Origin: CAYSDH01 sp964429805
Lineage (GTDB): Bacteria; Bacteroidota; Bacteroidia; Flavobacteriales_D; JABDKJ01
Assembly (NCBI GenBank): GCA_964429805.1
Contig: CAYSDH010000118.1
Coordinates: 1-5,593, forward strand
DNA: 5,593 bases
Direction of reading: 5' to 3'
Shown here: one piece after another, positions 1-5,593 of the stretch
Numbering within the stretch: position 1 is the first letter of the stretch
Layout: each line of letters begins with the position of its first letter
Position numbers and translations under genes: made by a program
The notes under the pieces: generated by a model
What the model was told of the DNA's origin: nothing
The model's database searches: none
The model's input: the letters and a program-made list of their open reading frames with translations, nothing else

Positions 1-560
1 CGTGGTGGGAAGCTTTAAGCGGATATGAACGACTTTACTGGGGAATAACAATTCCAGCAACTGTGGTACTTGTCATCATCATGATATCTACCTTGCTAGG
101 AGGTGACACGGACGACATGGGTTCTGCCGACTCTGAGATAGGGGCCGAAGATGGGTTGGGGTTTCAGTTTTTCACCTTAAAAAATGTCATAGGTTTCTTC
201 GCCATATTTGGCTGGACGGGTCTTGCTTGTCTTGATGCAGGCCTCGGCACAGGAACTACGCTTCTCATATCTACTTTTTGTGGTCTTGTGATGATGGCAT
301 TAATGGCTTCATTATTTTACTTTATCCTTAAAATGTCAGATAGTGGAACATTAAATTTAAGTAACTCCGTGGGTGCCGTTGCTGAGGTGTATCTGCCCAT
401 TGAAAAAAACAGACAGGGGTTTGGAAAGGTCCAAGTAACCATACAGGGTCAGATGAGAACACTTCAAGCGCTCACAGACGAAGACGAAGAACTTACCGTG
501 GGAAGTGTAGTGACTGTTAGTTCTGTAATAGGAGAAAATATTTTATTAGTAAAGAAGTAG
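1..560 (+). CDS. NfeD-family (YqiJ/YuaF-type) membrane protein with C-terminal OB-fold, 5'-truncated
   Basis: Partner protein of bacterial flotillins; this family sits next to flotillin genes and is thought to help build or localise flotillin membrane microdomains. The frame is open from base 3 to the TAG at 558-560, giving at least 185 residues. The visible start begins WWEALSGYERLYWG, typical of the N-terminal region of this family, so the true start is probably just outside the window. The GTG at 63 lies in the first membrane helix (ATVVLVIIMISTLL) and is unlikely to be the start. Three hydrophobic segments are visible: that one, one around NVIGFFAIFGWTGLACL, and one around LLISTFCGLVMMALMASLFYFIL. 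A soluble beta-rich domain follows (from about SVGAVAEVYLP to ENILLVKK), matching the small OB-fold of NfeD proteins. An acidic Asp/Glu/Gly linker separates helices 1 and 2. There is no serine-protease domain, so this is the short NfeD class. The flotillin gene follows after 22 bases, so co-transcription is likely. Family assignment is from sequence pattern only. Confidence 0.85.
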   Translation, partial: WWEALSGYERLYWGITIPATVVLVIIMISTLLGGDTDDMGSADSEIGAEDGLGFQFFTLKNVIGFFAIFGWTGLACLDAGLGTGTTLLISTFCGLVMMALMASLFYFILKMSDSGTLNLSNSVGAVAEVYLPIEKNRQGFGKVQVTIQGQMRTLQALTDEDEELTVGSVVTVSSVIGENILLVKK

Positions 561-582
561 TAACCATTAAAACCAATTTTGA

Positions 583-2172
583 ATGAATTTTGCATTAGTC
601 GCATTTGTAGCAGGAGCACTGTTCTTAGTTGTCATAATTGTCGCCTTGTTAAGAAGGTACAAGAGATGTCCGTCAGATAGAATCCTCGTAGTATATGGTA
701 AAGTAGGTAGTAGCCAAGGTAAAGGGCGTTCAGCTCGATGTATTCACGGTGGGGCCGCGTTTATCATTCCGATTTTCCAGGACTACGAATTCATGGATCT
801 GACGCCTATATCCATTGAGGTAGACCTTACTGGTGCGTTGTCTAGACAAAACATTCGTGTAGATATACCGTCACGTTTTACGGTCGGTATCTCCACTGAG
901 CCTGGTATCATGACCAACGCGGCAGAGCGTTTACTTGGACTAGGAAGACAAGAAATACATGACCTCACCAAAGACATCATTTTTGGTCAGCTTCGTTTGG
1001 TAGTTGCGACAATGGACATTGAGGAGATTAACAGTAACAGAGATAAGTTCTTGGCCAATGTGGCTTCTAACGTGGAAGCTGAACTTCAAAAGATTGGTCT
1101 GAAACTGATTAACGTGAACGTGACAGATATCAAAGATGAGTCTGGTTATATCGAAGCACTTGGTAAAGAGGCCGCTGCGAAGGCAATCAATGATGCTCGT
1201 CAGAGTGTGGCTGAGAAAAATCGTGATGGTTCTATTGGTGAGGCAAGTGCGGTGCAAGAAGAGCGTACGCGAGTTGCAGCATACATGGCCCAAGCCAACA
1301 TTGGTGAAGCAAATGCTTCGCGTAATGAACGTGTAGAAACTGCAAATGCGGAGGCAACTGCCAAGATTGGTGAAGCCGAGGCCCAGCAAAGTGAGCGTGT
1401 GAAGACTTCTGATGCCAATGCCCGTGCAGTAGAAGGGGAGAACACGGCAAAGATTACTATTGCCAAGTCTGATGCTGAGCGTAGAGAAGCGGAAGCGGAA
1501 GCTAACAGAGCTGCTGTTGCTGCTGAGAAAGTAAAGGCTGCAAAGGCACTCGAAGAGGCTTATTCTGCAGAGAAACTAGCGGAAGATAGTCGTGCCACAA
1601 GAGACAAGGCGACTCAAAACGCCAACATTGTGATACCGGCAGAGATCAATAAAACTAAAATCGAGATTGACGCAGAGGCCGAGGCTGAGCAGCGTAGAAG
1701 AATTGCCAAGGGTGAGGCCGATGCCATCTTTGTGAAGATGGAAGCTGAAGCAAAGGGTACCTATGAGATACTGAGTAAGCAGGCTGAAGGATTTAAGGAG
1801 CTGGTTAACGCGACAGGCAACAAGCCACAAGAGGCTGTAATGATTATGATCGCAGATAAATTGCCTGAGCTGGTCAAGCTGCAATCTGAAGCCATCAAGA
1901 ACATTAAGATTGATAAGGTCACTGTCTGGGACAATGGCTCAAGCGATGGAACAGGGAAAACTGGAACTGCAGACTTTATCTCAGGCCTGTATGGTTCAGT
2001 GCCACCACTTCAAGAGATGTTTAACATGGCTGGTATGAATTTACCAGAATATCTCAAAGGAGCTGATAAAAAGGCACCTAAGAAATCAGTGCCTTCTGCG
2101 CCTAAGTCTCCAAAAGGGGAGAAGGGTAAATCGCCAGAGGCGGGTGATGCGCCAGATGATACGCTGGCCTAA
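583..2172 (+). CDS. Flotillin family protein (YqiK/YuaG-FloT type)
   Basis: SPFH/PHB-domain scaffold protein that oligomerises at the inner membrane and organises lipid microdomains. The 529-residue product has a hydrophobic N-terminal anchor (about residues 4-23) followed by basic RRYKR. The SPFH domain spans about 32-190 and ends in INVNVTDIKDESGYIEALG, a strong flotillin signature. A long Ala/Glu-rich helical stalk (about 195-400) includes KIEIDAEAEAEQRRRIAKGEADAIF. The flotillin C-terminal region follows (KLPELVKLQSEAIKNIKIDK, VTVWDNGS, DFISGLYGSVPPL, MFNMAGMNLPEYL). A Lys/Pro/Ser-rich, probably disordered tail (about 492-522) ends in acidic residues. The start is firm: an in-frame TGA at 580-582 directly precedes ATG 583, and the next Met is residue 71. 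There is no Shine-Dalgarno sequence, as is usual in Bacteroidota. The gene follows the NfeD-family gene, the usual operon pairing. Its stop overlaps the stop of the opposing gene. Stomatin/prohibitin relatives are less likely given the long EA-rich stalk and conserved C-terminus. Confidence 0.95.
   Translation: MNFALVAFVAGALFLVVIIVALLRRYKRCPSDRILVVYGKVGSSQGKGRSARCIHGGAAFIIPIFQDYEFMDLTPISIEVDLTGALSRQNIRVDIPSRFTVGISTEPGIMTNAAERLLGLGRQEIHDLTKDIIFGQLRLVVATMDIEEINSNRDKFLANVASNVEAELQKIGLKLINVNVTDIKDESGYIEALGKEAAAKAINDARQSVAEKNRDGSIGEASAVQEERTRVAAYMAQANIGEANASRNERVETANAEATAKIGEAEAQQSERVKTSDANARAVEGENTAKITIAKSDAERREAEAEANRAAVAAEKVKAAKALEEAYSAEKLAEDSRATRDKATQNANIVIPAEINKTKIEIDAEAEAEQRRRIAKGEADAIFVKMEAEAKGTYEILSKQAEGFKELVNATGNKPQEAVMIMIADKLPELVKLQSEAIKNIKIDKVTVWDNGSSDGTGKTGTADFISGLYGSVPPLQEMFNMAGMNLPEYLKGADKKAPKKSVPSAPKSPKGEKGKSPEAGDAPDDTLA
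1234..1431 (+). repeat. Three tandem 66-bp (22-residue) repeats in the flotillin stalk
   Basis: Residues 218-239, 240-261 and 262-283 of the flotillin are three back-to-back units of exactly 22 residues, with no insertions. Each begins IGEA, has Ala at unit position 6, Glu-Arg at 10-11, and Ala at 19 and 21. The DNA is also similar at the start of each unit (attggtgargc at 1234, 1300 and 1366). A 22-residue unit is two 11-residue (hendecad) periods, a pattern of long, nearly straight coiled coils, which fits the flotillin stalk. The region after 283 (EGENTAK...) keeps the composition but not the register. The repeats are read directly; the structural meaning is inferred. Confidence 0.8.
2071..2095 (-). 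terminator. Possible intrinsic terminator of the minus-strand operon, inside the flotillin gene
   Basis: Read on the minus strand, AAGGCAC (2095-2089) pairs perfectly with GTGCCTT (2077-2071) across an 11-base loop. The stem can be extended by one G-U and one A-U pair. The 3' arm runs into a run of five T (2072-2068), then ATC. It lies 74-98 bases beyond the stop of the beta-barrel gene, where a terminator for the four-gene minus-strand unit would be expected. It sits in flotillin codons 497-505 (KAPKKSVPS), in the variable tail. The stem is short with only four G-C pairs, so chance remains possible. Confidence 0.42.
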
Positions 2173-3086
2173 AAGCCGCGTACTGAAATACGATACACAA
2201 AACGGATAAAGGGGGCATGTTGAAGCCTCCTTTTCTTTTCTACCAGCGGATTACCAAGGTCTATGTTCTCTGAGCTTGTTCTCCAACCGGTATCAATAGT
2301 GAACTTGTCAAACTCTAGATTGAAGCCCAGTTGAGCGTAAGCCCCAACGAAATTTCGAGTCGGGTAGCGGTTATTTAAAATCTGATTTCCAGCTTGGTTT
2401 TGGGCTCTGAGTATGTTGTATGATCGCTCGCCAACAAAAAACCTATTCTCTCTAATCTTGAGTGCGGTGAGCATCGGGCCAAATTCAAAGTGAAGCGCTC
2501 CCGGACCTGGTTCGGCCAACGCGACTTGATATCCCAATGTCATGGCTAGCCGTTCTTCTTTTCCAGTAATGTTATAGTTCTGGAATATTTGTTGGGTAGC
2601 ACCATTGGTACCCGGATAGGAGATGGCCCAGAGTCCATTGCTGGTTAAGGTGATAAAATTAAAATCGGCCACTACCGCATGGTGCCAATTAAACTGATAA
2701 CGCACATTGCCGCCAATCATGAGTGGACGGTTATAGCGCATCAAGTATCCATAGCCTTCAAAAGTGAACTCAGAAATACCACCGCCAAGTGAGTTGAGTA
2801 TCTCTTGTTTAATAGTGGGAATGTTGATATAGGTAGCTAAATCCAAAAAGCCTTCGCCTTTTGGCGCTCCGTCATAAAAGCTCGCGTGGTCTTGATTGGC
2901 AATGTACAGACCGACATTGACGCCAAACATAAACCCCTTCTTGCCCTTTTCGTCTAGGTAGACGTATTTCTCTTTTTTCCTGTCTCCGGCCATGGTGTCG
3001 TCCACTTCTTCTTCGTCTTCTTGCGCACATGTAGGAACGGCCATAAGCATGGCGAGTAGGGTATAGAAAAGTATTCTCAATTTCAT
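2169..3086 (-). CDS. Predicted outer-membrane beta-barrel (porin-like) protein, uncharacterised
   Basis: A 305-residue secreted protein of unknown specific role. Residues 1-21 form a signal peptide: basic MKLR, hydrophobic ILFYTLLAMLMAV, then PTCA before Gln22, where signal peptidase I could cut. A very acidic stretch (EDEEEVDD, 23-30) and a Lys-rich segment (36-50) come before the barrel-like part. From about residue 51 onward there are many alternating hydrophobic/polar strands rich in Gly and aromatic residues (FMFGVNVGLYIA, PLMIGGNVRYQFNW, LHFEFGPMLTALKI, FVGAYAQLGFNLEF, FTIDTGWRTSSEN). The last strand ends RFVYRISVRGF, with the terminal Phe favoured by the BAM insertion machinery. It is the last gene of the minus-strand unit, 13 A/T-rich bases after the HupE-like gene. 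Its TAG stop overlaps the flotillin TAA. The outer-membrane location is a fair inference; I recognise no specific family or substrate. Confidence 0.8.
   Translation of the reverse strand: MKLRILFYTLLAMLMAVPTCAQEDEEEVDDTMAGDRKKEKYVYLDEKGKKGFMFGVNVGLYIANQDHASFYDGAPKGEGFLDLATYINIPTIKQEILNSLGGGISEFTFEGYGYLMRYNRPLMIGGNVRYQFNWHHAVVADFNFITLTSNGLWAISYPGTNGATQQIFQNYNITGKEERLAMTLGYQVALAEPGPGALHFEFGPMLTALKIRENRFFVGERSYNILRAQNQAGNQILNNRYPTRNFVGAYAQLGFNLEFDKFTIDTGWRTSSENIDLGNPLVEKKRRLQHAPFIRFVYRISVRGF
2208..2239 (+). terminator. Intrinsic terminator of the NfeD-flotillin operon, inside the opposing gene
   Basis: AAAGGGGGC (2208-2216) pairs with GCCTCCTTT (2225-2233) as a nine-pair stem with one G-U wobble and an 8-base loop. 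The 3' arm runs into TTTTCTTTT (2231-2239). It starts 36 bases after the flotillin stop, the expected place for a Rho-independent terminator of the plus-strand transcript. In minus-strand RNA the wobble becomes an A-C mismatch, so the hairpin should favour plus-strand transcripts. It overlaps codons for VEKKRRLQHAPF near the end of the convergent beta-barrel gene. Confidence 0.68.
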
Positions 3087-3099
3087 AAAATTTCGTTTT

Positions 3100-3669
3100 T
3101 CACCATATCCAATTGTTCCATAGGAACTGCGCGGCCAAGGTGATTATAACAGCAAAGATAAACACACGGACTTTTTCTACGGAGACACCGCGTATATTGG
3201 TCAACAGAGCGGTAATGCCAAGTATTAGAAATCCGAATAACAGCTGGGCCAATTCGATGCCAATGTTAAAGCCTATAGTGGCTTTGAAGTATTCTGCAGA
3301 GAACCCAAACATGCTCTCCCATCCCTGCGCAAAGGCCGTACCATGTATCAGCCCAAATATGAGCGCCAAGATGTACATCTTATACCCACGCTGACGCCCA
3401 GCAAAAAGATGGATGATGGCCGTTACTAATATGGTCAGTGGAATTAAGAACTCTATAAACTCTTCTTCTATACGAATAGCTCCTGTGGCCATAATGAGCA
3501 GAGAAATAGCGTGCCCCAGTGTAAATGAGGTCAACAAGACGAGTACATCTTTCCAAGCGGATAAGGTATAGGCAAGGACTACACTTGCCACAAATAAGAG
3601 GTGGTCTAGGCCGTCTAAATCCAAAATATGGAAGGCCCCCATTTCGAGGTAATTCAAAAATTCATTCAT
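3100..3669 (-). CDS. HupE/UreJ-like membrane protein
   Basis: A 189-residue polytopic inner-membrane protein of the short HupE/UreJ-like family. Characterised HupE/UreJ proteins transport nickel for hydrogenase or urease, but the substrate of the Bacteroidota members is not settled. About six hydrophobic segments are visible (roughly 23-37, 41-62, 72-89, 97-115, 131-153, 166-184). Conserved-looking polar residues lie in or beside helices: His14 and Asp17 in FHILDLDGLDH, Asp22 and His23, His53 in TLGHAISL, His87, His109 in GLIHGTAFA, and Glu139 and Gln142 in FNIGIELAQL. This His/Asp set is what suggests metal handling. The ATG lies inside the end of the upstream hydrolase gene (8-base overlap), which suggests translational coupling. 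No hydrogenase or urease gene is in the window, so a nickel role is only a family-level inference. Confidence 0.85.
   Translation of the reverse strand: MNEFLNYLEMGAFHILDLDGLDHLLFVASVVLAYTLSAWKDVLVLLTSFTLGHAISLLIMATGAIRIEEEFIEFLIPLTILVTAIIHLFAGRQRGYKMYILALIFGLIHGTAFAQGWESMFGFSAEYFKATIGFNIGIELAQLLFGFLILGITALLTNIRGVSVEKVRVFIFAVIITLAAQFLWNNWIW
3662..3669 (-). other. Stop/start overlap between the EEP hydrolase and HupE-like genes
   Basis: On the minus strand the bases ATGAATGA contain both the HupE-like start (ATG, 3669-3667) and the hydrolase stop (TGA, 3664-3662), in different frames. No Shine-Dalgarno sequence is apparent, so the second gene is probably translated by reinitiation or coupling. 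This supports one transcript for the minus-strand genes. The rhomboid/hydrolase junction (TGA, one base, ATG; 4763-4757) is similarly tight. Confidence 0.75.
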
Positions 3670-4759
3670 CGTTCAAGACAAAATCTACAATAAGCGGAAA
3701 GTGGTCTGAGTTGTCGTCTCTTGGGCTATTAAAATTGAGAGCAGTCCATTCAGGGCTATGAAAGAGGTAGTCTATTCGAAACATGGGGATGGCCCCGTTC
3801 CACGTATTACCAAGTCCTGTTCCTTCTCCAATAAACGAGTCGTCCAGTTCTTTTCTAATTTGCGCGTAGCAATATGAGCCGGGCACATCATTAAGGTCAC
3901 CAGCAAAAATGACCGGATACGGACTGCGGCTCACACTTTCCATCACTACAGAAATCTGATAAGCTCTGCTTTCAAAAGCTGCGTTGAGCTTGGAAATCAT
4001 ACTTTTTGAGCGTTCCCATTTACTCAGCTTCGCATGCTCTTTTCCTTCTAACAGGGTATACTCTTCATGCCTAAAATGTATGGATGCCAAGTGACCGTTA
4101 TACACTCTAATGGTGTCACCACTGGGGTGCTTGATATCAGAAAAAATGCAAAAGTTTTGACTGTGAGCCTCAAAAGGGATAAAGCCCTTATGAATGATGG
4201 GATACTTTGAAAGGGTGACGACACCAAAATGTTGATTGTGCGTGAACTCGTGCGTATATTTTTCATGCACGTTAGGATTTTCTAATAGCGTGAGCAGTGT
4301 GTCTTTCGTTCTAAATATGTTGGGCGTAGTGGTATAATAGAACTCTTGAAAGCAGGTGATGTCCGCTTGTTCTGCATCGAGCCGATTAAAAATCCTGTTT
4401 CTAATGGCGACATTTTCTCGCCACTGATAGTAACCAAAGAGTCTCACATTATAACTCATGACTCGAATGGAGTCTTCACTTGGCTGTTGAGTGCTACTTA
4501 CTTGAAATGTCCTGATGATACTTGGTATTCCAATTACCAAAGTGAGGCCGAGTATCCACATCCATTTCGTTTTTCTTCGCGTCAGAAAATAGATGAATAG
4601 TGCAATGCAGGTGACAAGACTAATGGGAAGAGCAAGCGCGAAAAGGGCAATAAAAGAGATGTCTCTGGGGTCTGCGTATTGGGCCATATAGCCTAGTAGC
4701 AGCGAGATGATGGCCAACACAGTGCAAATCGAGATGAAGCGTGTTATCCACTTCCTCAT
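3662..4759 (-). CDS. Membrane-anchored endonuclease/exonuclease/phosphatase (EEP) family protein
   Basis: A metal-dependent phosphoesterase of the DNase I-like fold; the substrate is unknown. The 365-residue protein has three N-terminal membrane helices (about 7-27, 35-59, 67-84) and a C-terminal EEP domain (about 97-360). Expected active-site motifs are present: MSYNVR (Asn104), CFQEF (Glu139), YNGHLAS (His223), AGDLNDVPGS (Asp288, Asn290), RIDYLF (Asp330) and SDHFPLIVDF (Asp352, His353). Thus the domain appears catalytically intact. Basic residues at the N-terminus (MRKWITR) and between helices 2 and 3 (TRRKTKW) put both inside by the positive-inside rule, placing the catalytic domain in the periplasm. 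ATG 4759 is one base after the rhomboid TGA, and the 3' end overlaps the HupE-like start by 8 bases. The family includes nucleases, sphingomyelinase-like and inositol phosphate phosphatases, so 'endonuclease' should not be taken literally. Confidence 0.9.
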   Translation of the reverse strand: MRKWITRFISICTVLAIISLLLGYMAQYADPRDISFIALFALALPISLVTCIALFIYFLTRRKTKWMWILGLTLVIGIPSIIRTFQVSSTQQPSEDSIRVMSYNVRLFGYYQWRENVAIRNRIFNRLDAEQADITCFQEFYYTTTPNIFRTKDTLLTLLENPNVHEKYTHEFTHNQHFGVVTLSKYPIIHKGFIPFEAHSQNFCIFSDIKHPSGDTIRVYNGHLASIHFRHEEYTLLEGKEHAKLSKWERSKSMISKLNAAFESRAYQISVVMESVSRSPYPVIFAGDLNDVPGSYCYAQIRKELDDSFIGEGTGLGNTWNGAIPMFRIDYLFHSPEWTALNFNSPRDDNSDHFPLIVDFVLNDE

Positions 4760-4760
4760 G

Positions 4761-5593
4761 TCACGGCTTATTACTTGATTCGTGAAGAATTGCTTTTTCT
4801 TTTTTGGTTAGGCTCTCGTATCCAGATTTCGAGATTTTGTCTAGAATGGCATTAATCGTTGCCTCATCTTCTTTCTTCTGCTCATTATACTCATAATCAT
4901 CTCTGGAGTATTTCCCACCCTTAACCACTTTGAGCTTACTTCTCTTTTTTCTCGGTCTAAACCAAGAGAGCACACGCTCATAGGCATTGTCAAACCAGTT
5001 CACCCGGTCTACACCCGCAGCAAGATTACGTCCATACCAGTAGCCGAAAAAGGCGCCTCCAAAGTGACAGAGTATGCCGCCAAAATTATACCGACTCATT
5101 GGCAAAGCGATGATGACAAAAATCAAAGTCAGTAAGTACATTTTAATCGCACCTACCAGGGGCAAGTGAACCTTGTAGTTTGGAGCCGTAGCGGCCGCGG
5201 TGAGCCATACTGCATGCACTGCTCCAGATGCGCCTATGAGCGATCCCTCAACAATAGTGTACTCGGGGATAAGGTTGTAGATAATCAAGTAGAGCAGCAT
5301 CCCGGCAAAGCCTCCAACCCAGTATGCTTTGACAAACTGCCTGCGGTTTGCGACATCAAGCAGTATTCTGCCACCAAACCAAAGCCAGAGCATGTTAAAC
5401 AAGATGTGCATGAAGTCCCAATGGGTAAACATGTGCGTAAGAATGGTCCAGGGCTTAGTGAGCAGCTGCAAGGGCTGGGAGGGAAGGCTGAGGTAGTAAT
5501 AGCTATCGCCAATGGCGTGCTCCATCTCAAAGAAAAATCCGGAGACAAACCCTACGATGCGTAAGACTAAAAACACACCGATATTCCACAGTA
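4761..5593 (-). CDS. Rhomboid family intramembrane serine protease, 5'-truncated
   Basis: Cleaves substrate transmembrane segments within the inner membrane; its targets are unknown. Numbering from GTG 5576, the catalytic Ser117 is in GASG (115-118) and the catalytic His171 is in CHFGGAFFGYWYG. The HxxxN motif is His57-Asn61 in HILFNMLWLWFGG, preceded by KPWTILTHMFTH. About six membrane helices are visible, ending near residue 185. A basic linker (RPRKKRSKLK) leads to a cytoplasmic tail with INAILDKISKSGYESLTKKEKAIL, resembling the small helical tail domain common on Bacteroidota rhomboids (I believe DUF6576). The frame remains open from 5576 to the window edge and encodes LWNIG before VFLVLRIVGF, the first helix. 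GTG 5576 is therefore probably an internal Val and the real start lies outside the window. The EEP hydrolase gene follows after one base, a neighbourhood I recall as recurrent in Flavobacteriia. Confidence 0.92.
   Translation of the reverse strand, partial: LWNIGVFLVLRIVGFVSGFFFEMEHAIGDSYYYLSLPSQPLQLLTKPWTILTHMFTHWDFMHILFNMLWLWFGGRILLDVANRRQFVKAYWVGGFAGMLLYLIIYNLIPEYTIVEGSLIGASGAVHAVWLTAAATAPNYKVHLPLVGAIKMYLLTLIFVIIALPMSRYNFGGILCHFGGAFFGYWYGRNLAAGVDRVNWFDNAYERVLSWFRPRKKRSKLKVVKGGKYSRDDYEYNEQKKEDEATINAILDKISKSGYESLTKKEKAILHESSNKP

Noticed and set aside
940..1466. Long minus-strand open frames opposite the flotillin stalk (940-1389, 1200-1466)
   Set aside because: They are antisense to a clearly conserved protein, arise from its Ala/Glu-biased codons, and encode nothing recognisable.
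3025..3032. Lipoprotein signal in the beta-barrel precursor (Cys20 in VPTC)
   Set aside because: The residues before Cys do not fit a lipobox (Val-Pro-Thr rather than Leu-Ala/Ser-Gly/Ala). A signal peptidase I site just after Ala21 fits better.
3087..3099. A separate promoter for the beta-barrel gene in the 13-base A/T-rich spacer
   Set aside because: The spacer is too short to hold a promoter, and I found no TAnnTTTG-like -7 element just upstream. Read-through from the upstream genes is simpler.
3115..3127. Perfect short inverted repeat GTTCC-ATA-GGAAC
   Set aside because: It lies inside the HupE-like coding sequence (codons for FLWNN), the 3-base loop and 5-base arms are short, and it has no T-tract. 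Chance is the simplest explanation.
1..5593. Mobile element, CRISPR array, defence system or RNA gene
   Set aside because: No transposase, integrase, direct-repeat array, nuclease/toxin pair or tRNA/rRNA-like sequence was seen. All sequence is accounted for by six envelope-related genes.

Overview
The window looks like ordinary chromosomal DNA from a member of the Bacteroidota, most likely a flavobacterium-like marine lineage. This is inferred from several features. The starts lack recognisable Shine-Dalgarno sequences and are preceded by A/T-rich leaders. The NfeD/flotillin pair and the rhomboid plus membrane-anchored EEP hydrolase pair are of the Bacteroidota type. The HupE/UreJ-like protein is of the short (about 190-residue) kind, and a signal-peptide beta-barrel protein ends in Phe. 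I see no phage, transposon, CRISPR, tRNA or rRNA sequence. Coding density is very high, and no stretch of more than 25 bases lies outside a gene.

Layout: two gene blocks converge at about 2170. The plus-strand block (1-2172) holds the 3' part of a YqiJ/YuaF-type NfeD-family membrane protein, then after 22 bases a complete flotillin (YqiK/YuaG type). The two proteins are the standard partners of a bacterial membrane-microdomain scaffold. The minus-strand block (5593 to 2169) is a tightly packed four-gene unit. In transcription order it holds a rhomboid intramembrane serine protease (5' end outside the window), a membrane-anchored endonuclease/exonuclease/phosphatase-family hydrolase 1 base later, a HupE/UreJ-like six-helix membrane protein overlapping it by 8 bases, and a predicted outer-membrane beta-barrel protein 13 bases later. 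All four minus-strand products are predicted to be envelope proteins.

Both edge genes are cut by the window. In each, the first start codon visible inside the window (GTG at 63, GTG at 5576) is probably an internal valine, because the frame stays open to the window edge and encodes family-typical sequence.

The most interesting structure is the convergent junction. The two stop codons share bases (overlap 2169-2172). A terminator-like hairpin for the plus-strand operon lies inside the coding sequence of the opposing beta-barrel gene, and a weaker one for the minus-strand operon lies inside the 3' end of the flotillin gene. The flotillin stalk also carries three consecutive 22-residue repeats. 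I did not find a convincing undescribed system here.
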